Source: Kiritimatiellia bacterium (GTDB lineage: Bacteria; Verrucomicrobiota; Kiritimatiellia; UBA8416; JABMPJ01). From it: a stretch of DNA of 34,493 bases. Below the pieces are notes generated by a model. It was given only the letters and a program-made list of their open reading frames with translations, ran no database searches and had not been told where the DNA came from. The stretch lies in the NCBI GenBank assembly GCA_029939545.1, contig JAOZSS010000001.1:4747-39239 (forward strand), read 5' to 3'. A program made the position numbers and the translations under genes. This document shows positions 27,973 to 34,493 of the stretch, piece by piece; the first letter of the stretch is position 1, and the number at the start of each line of letters is the position of its first letter.

Positions 27973-30414
27973 ATGGCGAGGACGAAACGCGAAGCGATGG
28001 ACGACGAGGCGATCGATGTGGAGTTGATTCCTGACGAGGAGGAAGCGTCGGACGAGACCGACTTGGTCCTTGCGCGCGAGATCTTTCCGGGACAGTTGCC
28101 GATTATTCCGCTCAACCATCGGCCACTTTTTCCCAAGATGCAGGTCCCGATGATCGTCGATAACGATCCACTCAAGGACATGCTCGTTGAGACAGCGAAA
28201 GCCGACAGCAAGTTCGTCGGCCTGGTCCTGCGCAAGCCCACCGGGAACGGCGACGAAGAAGGGCCGCCCAAAGGGTCCGATCTCTACCGTGTCGGCGTGA
28301 TCGCCGAAATCCTGGATCTGCAGCAACCCCATCCCAAAGGTCCGATCCAGGTGCTCCTCGGTGCCCTCGAACGCTTTCGAATCACCGATATTGTGCAGGA
28401 GACGCCCCACATCGTGGTAACGGTCGACTACCTCTTCGAAACCGAGATGGCGCGTAATGATGAGCTGAAAGCCTTTTCCCTGGCGGTCGTGAAAAGCCTG
28501 AAGGAGCTGATTCAGCTCAACCCGCTCCATCGCGAGGAGATGGCGCTGCTGATGGCGCAATCGCCGGTGAACGAACCGGGGCGCCTGGCCGATTTTGCGG
28601 CCGCCATGACCAGCTCGGAGCCACAGGAGCTACAGGAAGTGCTGGCCGCAGTCCGTATCCGAACCCGGCTGGGTAAGGTCCTGCTGCTCCTGCAGAAAGA
28701 GACCGATATCTCCAAGCTGCAGGTAAAGATCAGTAAGCAGATCGAGGAGAAACTGACCACGCAGCAGCGCCAGTTCTTCCTCCGCGAGCAGCTTAAGGCC
28801 ATTAAGAAGGAACTCGGCCTCGAAAAAGAAGGCAAAGAGGCCGAGGTCGAACGGTTTGAGAAGCGCATCAAGAAGCTTACACTCAGCGACGAGGCCCAGG
28901 AGCGAATTGACGAAGAACTGAACAAGCTCAGGCTGATCGAGCCCGCTTCACCGGAGTTTAATGTATCGCGGAACTACCTGGACTGGCTGACGATTCTGCC
29001 ATGGGGCGTTTTTACGAAGGACAACTACGATATCGCTAAGGCGAGCCGAATCCTGAGCCGCGACCATTACGGGCTCGAGGATGTGAAAGACCGTATCCTG
29101 GAATTCCTGTCCGTGGGGATCTTGAAAGGCAACATCTCCGGATCGATTCTCTGCTTTGTCGGACCGCCGGGCGTTGGCAAGACCTCGATCGGAAAATCCA
29201 TCGCCCGCAGTATCGGCCGCAACTTCTACCGCTTCTCGGTCGGCGGAATCCAGGACGAGGCCGAGATCAAGGGGCATCGGCGCACCTATATCGGCGCACT
29301 GCCCGGCAAGTTTATCCAGGCCATCAAGACCTGCAAGAGCGCTAACCCCGTTATCATGCTCGATGAGATAGATAAAATCGGCCAGAGTTATCGGGGCGAT
29401 CCTGCATCCGCACTTTTGGAAGTACTTGACCCTGAACAGAATAAAGAGTTTTTGGATCACTACATGGATGTTCGCTTCGATCTATCCAATGTCTTCTTCA
29501 TCTGTACCGCCAACCAGCTCGACACCATTCCGCGACCGTTGATCGACCGCATGGAGATTATCAAGCTCTCCGGCTATATACTGGAAGAGAAGCTGCAGAT
29601 CGCGCGGCGCTACCTGCTGCCCAAGCAGCTCAAGGCGCATGGCGTGAACCGCTCGCAACTTGCCATCACGATGCGCGGACTTCGCCGCATCATCGACGGG
29701 TATGCCCGTGAACCCGGCGTACGTGGTGTGGAAAACCATATCAAGCGCATCATCCGCAAGTCTGTTAAACGTATCGTTGAGGGTCATACCGAGAAGATCA
29801 AGATCGACGCTGCCGACGTTGACCCGCTACTGGGCAAGCCGGTGTTTACGGATGATGACTTCTTCAAGAACCCGACGGTAGGTGTTGTGACCGGCCTGGC
29901 GTGGACCAGCATGGGCGGCGACACGCTGGCTATCGAGTCGACGCGCGTTGATACTGGCAAACCCGGCTTCAAGCAGACTGGTCAGCTTGGCGATGTCATG
30001 GTGGAGTCCTCTGAGATTGCCTATACCTATGTTCGAGGCTTCCTCTGTGACAACGAGAAAGCCTCGGCCGTCTTACAGCATCAGTTCATCCACCTGCACG
30101 TTCCCGCCGGTGCCACCCCCAAGGATGGTCCTTCGGCCGGTGTCACAATGGCTTCGGCGCTGTACTCCCTGGTAATGGGCAAACGGATCAAGAAGGGCTT
30201 CGCGATGACCGGCGAGCTGACCTTGACCGGCCGCGTCATGCCCATCGGCGGGATTAAGGAGAAGACGATCGCCGCCAAGCGTGCCGGCATCCGCAACCTG
30301 GTCTTCCCGGAAGCCAATCGCAAGGATTTCGAGGAGCTTCCCGCCCATATTAGAAAGGGGCTCAAGACTAACTACGTTTCGACGTTCCCGGAGGTCGTGG
30401 AGATTTGCTTCTGA
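27973..30414 (+). CDS. lon: ATP-dependent endopeptidase Lon
   Basis: Lon N-domain (LPIIPLNHRPLFPKMQVPM), Walker A GPPGVGKTSIGKSIA, protease site PKDGPSAGVTMA. Confidence 0.97.
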   Translation: MARTKREAMDDEAIDVELIPDEEEASDETDLVLAREIFPGQLPIIPLNHRPLFPKMQVPMIVDNDPLKDMLVETAKADSKFVGLVLRKPTGNGDEEGPPKGSDLYRVGVIAEILDLQQPHPKGPIQVLLGALERFRITDIVQETPHIVVTVDYLFETEMARNDELKAFSLAVVKSLKELIQLNPLHREEMALLMAQSPVNEPGRLADFAAAMTSSEPQELQEVLAAVRIRTRLGKVLLLLQKETDISKLQVKISKQIEEKLTTQQRQFFLREQLKAIKKELGLEKEGKEAEVERFEKRIKKLTLSDEAQERIDEELNKLRLIEPASPEFNVSRNYLDWLTILPWGVFTKDNYDIAKASRILSRDHYGLEDVKDRILEFLSVGILKGNISGSILCFVGPPGVGKTSIGKSIARSIGRNFYRFSVGGIQDEAEIKGHRRTYIGALPGKFIQAIKTCKSANPVIMLDEIDKIGQSYRGDPASALLEVLDPEQNKEFLDHYMDVRFDLSNVFFICTANQLDTIPRPLIDRMEIIKLSGYILEEKLQIARRYLLPKQLKAHGVNRSQLAITMRGLRRIIDGYAREPGVRGVENHIKRIIRKSVKRIVEGHTEKIKIDAADVDPLLGKPVFTDDDFFKNPTVGVVTGLAWTSMGGDTLAIESTRVDTGKPGFKQTGQLGDVMVESSEIAYTYVRGFLCDNEKASAVLQHQFIHLHVPAGATPKDGPSAGVTMASALYSLVMGKRIKKGFAMTGELTLTGRVMPIGGIKEKTIAAKRAGIRNLVFPEANRKDFEELPAHIRKGLKTNYVSTFPEVVEICF

Positions 30415-30415
30415 A

Positions 30416-31567
30416 ATGAAAATTGTAGCCGCTAGAAACATGCCGTTTGCCGCCGAAGCGTTTGGGACGCTGGGTGATGTGACCTTGCTGGAGGGTCGGG
30501 CTATTACGCCAAATGACGTGCGCGATGCCGCGCTTCTGGTTACACGCTCCACCACGCCCATCACCCCCGAACTACTCAACGGCAGCCGGGTGCGCTTCTA
30601 TGGGACGGCCACGATCGGCACCGACCATATGGATATTCCCTATCTCGAAGAGCACGGCATTCACTGGTGCTCCGCCGCCGGTTGCAACGCCAACAGCGTC
30701 TCTGAATATCTCACCGCAGCCCTGCTTTGTGTCGCACAGACACACGGGATCACACTCGCCGGCAAGACGATGGGGGTCATCGGCGTCGGGAACGTCGGCA
30801 CGCGCGTGGTCCAGAAGGCCACGGCCCTGGGTATGACGGTACTTCCGAACGACCCGCCGCGTAAGCGCGAGGAAGGCATGGTATCAACACCGCTGCCAGA
30901 CCTGCTGGCCAACTCTGACATCGTGACCCTTCACACGCCGTTGACGCATACGGGACAGGATGCCACCTATCACCTCGCCAATGATAGTTTCTTCGCGCAG
31001 CTTAAACCCGGCTGCATCTTCGTGAACGCCGCACGAGGGCCGATTGTTGATACGGACGCACTGCTGCGCGCCATGAACAGCGGCATCGTGGCGCACGCCA
31101 TTATCGATACCTGGGAGGGCGAACCCGATTTCCGCGCCGACCTCATGGAGCGCGCGGCCATTGTGTCCCCTCACATTGCCGGCTACTCCTATGAGGGAAA
31201 GTACATGGGAACCGTCATGGTTTACCGTGAGGCCTGCCGCTTCCTCGACGTGCCGCCGACGTGGACTCCCATTGCACTGCTGCTGCCACCCGAAGTGCCG
31301 AACCTGGCCGCTGATCCGAAACTCCCCCCCGAAGCGACGCTTTGGAACCTGGTCCATGCGGTCTACGATATCGAAGCCGATGATGCCCGGATGCGGGCCG
31401 GGCCGGCCGGGAGTGAAGCCGAACGCCGCACCCATTTCGATGCGCTCCGCAAATCTTATCCCATCCGCCGTGAGTTTCGCTTTACGGAAGTCAGCGCAGA
31501 CGACACACTTCCTTCAGTCAGGAATGCGATCAAAAATTTGGGATTCACCGTGAAGGCTTCGGCCTAG
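30416..31567 (+). CDS. pdxB: 4-phosphoerythronate dehydrogenase
   Basis: MKIVAARNMPFAAEAFGTLGDVTLLEGRAI, GTDHMD, MGVIGVGNVGTRVVQKATALGMTVLPNDPPR, and an extended PdxB-type C-terminus. Starts 2 nt after the lon stop. Confidence 0.9.
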   Translation: MKIVAARNMPFAAEAFGTLGDVTLLEGRAITPNDVRDAALLVTRSTTPITPELLNGSRVRFYGTATIGTDHMDIPYLEEHGIHWCSAAGCNANSVSEYLTAALLCVAQTHGITLAGKTMGVIGVGNVGTRVVQKATALGMTVLPNDPPRKREEGMVSTPLPDLLANSDIVTLHTPLTHTGQDATYHLANDSFFAQLKPGCIFVNAARGPIVDTDALLRAMNSGIVAHAIIDTWEGEPDFRADLMERAAIVSPHIAGYSYEGKYMGTVMVYREACRFLDVPPTWTPIALLLPPEVPNLAADPKLPPEATLWNLVHAVYDIEADDARMRAGPAGSEAERRTHFDALRKSYPIRREFRFTEVSADDTLPSVRNAIKNLGFTVKASA

Positions 31568-31701
31568 CTTGTAGGGCCGCACCCCGCCTTCGCCAAGGCT
31601 TCGGTGGGCAGGCGCGTGCGGCGGGTAAGGCTAACCGTACACGGTGTGGGCCTACACAACAAATGTGACACTAAGATGCGTCGTAAACCGGAGAATCAAC
31701 C

Positions 31702-31920
31702 ATGGACAAGCTAAACATCCAACTCTGCCCCGAAACAGGCATCTGCTCAATCATCAAGGAAGACGGCAAGAAGGTCGACCTCATGCCCGACGAAGTGGCG
31801 CAGCTGCGTGATGCCGACGATGCAGAGCAGGTGAAAAAAGTACTGAGCGACATCGATGGCAGCTTTGCCGGGGCATTGGATGCCGAAGAAAGCGCTCAGA
31901 TTGTCGCGAATCTAAAATAA
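31702..31920 (+). CDS. Small acidic protein of unknown function
   Basis: 72 aa MDKLNIQLCPETGICSIIKEDGKKVDLMPDEVAQLRDADDAEQVKKVLSDIDGSFAGALDAEESAQIVANLK. Confidence 0.55.
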   Translation: MDKLNIQLCPETGICSIIKEDGKKVDLMPDEVAQLRDADDAEQVKKVLSDIDGSFAGALDAEESAQIVANLK

Positions 31921-31934
31921 CCACCGATAACCGC

Positions 31935-32061
31935 ATGAGTATGGAACGCGACGAGCTACGGCGTGAACTGCGCACTTTAAGACCTGGCCAAATCGCTCAT
32001 GAGCCTGGCCAAACAGGGCGATGCCATAGAACAGACACTCACGCATGAGGACCGATATTGA
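31935..32061 (+). pseudogene. Possible frameshifted small helical protein
   Basis: MSMERDELRRELRTL continues in another frame as DLAKSLMSLAKQGDAIEQTLTHEDRY*. Confidence 0.35.
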
Positions 32062-32143
32062 GAAGGTAATAGGTGTCCCTCCTTCGCCTGATGGGCTACG
32101 GAAGGGCAAAGTGGTGTTAGGTGACAAAGGGGAGCGGTTGACC

Positions 32144-33220
32144 ATGAGATTATCGTCTGTTGCGCTTGCGGCGTTCTGTTTCATCACACTCATCGGCTCC
32201 TGCCGACTTGAGGCGGCCCAAGCGGCCGTGCCCGGCAAGGAACAGAAGGCCCAGAAACCCAAGCCGGATCCACGCTTCCACGGCATCCCCCTGCCGCACC
32301 AGGCGTACCTTAAGACACTCGAAAAAGAACAATCGCGGATGATGACGTCCTGGTTCAAAGCTCGCGACCTGTATGCTGAGACGCACCATCTGGCCTCCGT
32401 ATTTGGCCTCCGCGTGCGGAAACGCGCACGCGGCAAGGTTCCCGGCATGATGGCCAAGGCGAAGAAGGAGGAAAATAAGTTTCGCAAGGCCTACGACCGG
32501 TTCCGTAATCCCATCGAGGAGAAAGAGAGCAAACTCAAGGACCGCGCCATGACGCTCTCTGAGAGGGAGGGCTCGTTGAATGACCCCTTGATTAACAAAC
32601 GCCTGGATGAGCTGTACGCTGAAGCTTATCTACTTTCAGAGCAGCTTAATGCGCTTACCTCCCTGCAAAAGGTGTTTCAGCATTCCGCCAAGATACCGTC
32701 AGCTCTCGAGCACCTCGGCATCAGCGCGCATGACTCTACGGCCACACAGGTGGCGCGGGACAATCCAAAATTGATAGAGGCCCGTTTGGTGATCAAGGAC
32801 TGCCAGGCTGATCTGGCCGCACTGACAAAACTGAAGGCTGAGATCGAGGCCGATCCGAAGAAGCGGTGGAGTTCTGCGAACAAGGCCCAAGTGAAGAAGG
32901 CCCAACTCACGCTTGATAAGGCCGTTGTCACACTTGAACGCGAGGTCGAGAAAGCCAAGAAGCCGTTCCTGCGCGAAGCCGAAAAGCTGAAGAAGAAGGT
33001 CGAGATGACCCAGAAAAAGATCGGAGATCTCGAAAAACGCAAGCGCAACACCGTCACGTACTTCCAGCGCCTAAGCGAGTACGATGGCGATATGCAGCGC
33101 AACCTGAAGGCCGCCGCTCTCATCGACAAGCTCGCCATCTGGAAGAAGCCGGAAAAAAAGAAAGCGCCTGCCAAGAAGGCCCCAGCGAAGAAGCCCCCAG
33201 CAAAGAAGGGCGGGCACTAG
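32144..33220 (+). CDS. Exported lysine-rich coiled-coil protein with PAKK-repeat C-terminus
   Basis: Signal-like N-terminus MRLSSVALAAFCFITLIGSCRLEAAQA; long charged helices; C-terminal KKAPAKKAPAKKPPAKKGGH. Confidence 0.65.
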   Translation: MRLSSVALAAFCFITLIGSCRLEAAQAAVPGKEQKAQKPKPDPRFHGIPLPHQAYLKTLEKEQSRMMTSWFKARDLYAETHHLASVFGLRVRKRARGKVPGMMAKAKKEENKFRKAYDRFRNPIEEKESKLKDRAMTLSEREGSLNDPLINKRLDELYAEAYLLSEQLNALTSLQKVFQHSAKIPSALEHLGISAHDSTATQVARDNPKLIEARLVIKDCQADLAALTKLKAEIEADPKKRWSSANKAQVKKAQLTLDKAVVTLEREVEKAKKPFLREAEKLKKKVEMTQKKIGDLEKRKRNTVTYFQRLSEYDGDMQRNLKAAALIDKLAIWKKPEKKKAPAKKAPAKKPPAKKGGH

Positions 33221-33225
33221 AGGAA

Positions 33226-33253
33226 AGTGAGCAGTAGCCAGTAAGCAGTGAGT
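33226..33253. repeat. Tandem heptamer repeat (AGTNAGC)n overlapping the mnmE start
   Basis: AGTGAGC AGTAGCC AGTAAGC AGTGAGT. Confidence 0.8.
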
Positions 33254-34493
33254 AGTATCTTTGACGACACCATTGCCGCGGTTTCGACCGCACCGGGTCC
33301 GGCGGGCATCGCCATTGTCCGACTGTCGGGGTCTCAGAGCCTTTCCATCGCCGACGCGCTCGTGGAATGCCGGGGCGATCCCCCTTCCCTGCGCCCCGGT
33401 GGCACATTCCTGCATGGCCGCATCGTTAGCAATGGCGATGAGATTGACGAAGCCGTGGTCCTCATCTTCCGCAGCCCCCACAGTTATACCCGTGATGATG
33501 TGGTGGAAATCCAGGGCCACGGCGGCCCGGCGGCCGCACAACGCCTCCTCGAGGCCGTGCTGGATGCCGGTGCTCGCCTGGCCGATCCCGGTGAGTTCAC
33601 CCGCCGCGCGTTTCTCAACGGTCGAATCGACCTGGTACAGGCCGAAGCCGTCGCCGACCTCATTCGCGCGCGCTCCGATCGCGCGGCCGCCGCAGCGCTT
33701 GAGCAGCTCGAAGGTCAACTCAGCACACAGATCAACGCTCTCTACGACCACTTAATGGCCGCAGTCGCCGATCTTGAGGCATCGCTCGACTTTGAGGAGG
33801 GCGAGCTTCCAGCTTCGGTTCTCGACACTACCTATACCCAACTCGCTACGGCAGAGGAGGAGATCGCGGCGCTTCTTGCGACCTGGGAAGAAGGACACCT
33901 CCTTCGTGATGGGGCCCGAGTCGTGATCGCCGGCCAACCCAACGTCGGCAAGTCGACCCTCATGAATCGGCTGCTCGGCAAAGAGCGTTCGATCGTGACC
34001 CACCTGCCGGGGACGACACGCGACACGATTGAAGAGACGCTTGTTCTGGGCGGAATCCAGATGCGCCTGACTGACACCGCAGGACTTCGGGAACCGTCGT
34101 GTCTCATTGAGCAGCAAGGCGTTACACGTGCTACTGATAGTATTAAGCAGGCCGATCTCGTTTTGTACCTGGTTGATGCCTCGAAGCCACTGACAGACGC
34201 AGACCTGAGTCAGCTCGACCAGTTGCTACCGACGCGAACCGTGGTTGTACAGAACAAGACCGATCTGGTGTCCCACACACCAAGCGTCCCGGACGACCGG
34301 TTTGATACCGTCGCTTGCTGCGCGGCAGAGGACACCGAGGTCGAAGCCGTGCGTAAAGCACTTCGTGTTCGACTGAGTCAGACCGACACCCCAGCCCACG
34401 CCGTCATCTCCGAGCGTCATCGCGCCTTGCTGAGCGCAGCACGTAAACTGATCGACGATGCCCGCAAGCTCGCGCACCAAGACCAAGCGCTCT
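33248..34493 (+). CDS. mnmE: tRNA uridine-5-carboxymethylaminomethyl synthesis GTPase MnmE, 3' end beyond the window
   Basis: Read from GTG 33248: SSIFDDTIAAVSTAPGPAGIAIVRLSG, PHSYTRDDVVEIQGHGG, EFTRRAFLNGRIDLVQAEAVADLI, GQPNVGKSTLMNRLLG, DTAGLRE. Absent from the ORF track because the frame has no stop in the window. Confidence 0.95.
   Translation, partial: MSSIFDDTIAAVSTAPGPAGIAIVRLSGSQSLSIADALVECRGDPPSLRPGGTFLHGRIVSNGDEIDEAVVLIFRSPHSYTRDDVVEIQGHGGPAAAQRLLEAVLDAGARLADPGEFTRRAFLNGRIDLVQAEAVADLIRARSDRAAAAALEQLEGQLSTQINALYDHLMAAVADLEASLDFEEGELPASVLDTTYTQLATAEEEIAALLATWEEGHLLRDGARVVIAGQPNVGKSTLMNRLLGKERSIVTHLPGTTRDTIEETLVLGGIQMRLTDTAGLREPSCLIEQQGVTRATDSIKQADLVLYLVDASKPLTDADLSQLDQLLPTRTVVVQNKTDLVSHTPSVPDDRFDTVACCAAEDTEVEAVRKALRVRLSQTDTPAHAVISERHRALLSAARKLIDDARKLAHQDQAL

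Noticed and set aside
31568-31660. GC-rich repeat-like stretch GTAGGGCCGCACCCCGCCTTCGCCAAGGCTTCGGTGGGCAGGCG after pdxB
   Set aside because: Resembles interspersed intergenic repeats seen in environmental genomes, but only one copy is visible here and no clean boundaries could be drawn.
33261-33755. 164-aa ORF MTTPLPRFRPHRV...
   Set aside because: Out-of-frame shadow inside mnmE, which is read from GTG 33248.

Overview
This 34.5 kb bacterial window is mostly housekeeping and envelope genes. PVC-like traits (SHD1-type domain, TSP3-like repeats, DUF3857/transglutaminase proteins) suggest Kiritimatiellota/Verrucomicrobia-like DNA, but that is inference. Recognised genes: SDR oxidoreductase (partial), gnd, DUF3857/transglutaminase-like protein, Fic protein, DUF433-DUF5615 toxin-antitoxin pair, msrB, rsmI, STAS and SpoIIE-phosphatase regulators, sugar nucleotidyltransferase, HU, DUF362 protein, MscS with a cyclic-nucleotide-binding domain, subtilase, apt, RmlD-like SDR, a receiver-only response regulator, tRNA-Asn(GTT), lon, pdxB and mnmE (partial). 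The most unusual part is about 7.83-12.5 kb. The 3' end of the DUF3857 gene occurs there three times in direct orientation. Each copy is followed by toxin-like cargo: first a secreted orphan plus Fic, then DUF433/DUF5615, then a decayed VapBC remnant that runs into the 3' end of msrB. Around these lie a 30-bp-periodic motif array upstream of fic, a perfect inverted repeat abutting the vapB start, and a doubled CTTACGTAAG palindrome. This fits stepwise accretion of toxin cargo at a gene 3' end. No integrase or transposase is visible, so the mechanism is a hypothesis. All alignments were made by eye; no database search was run.
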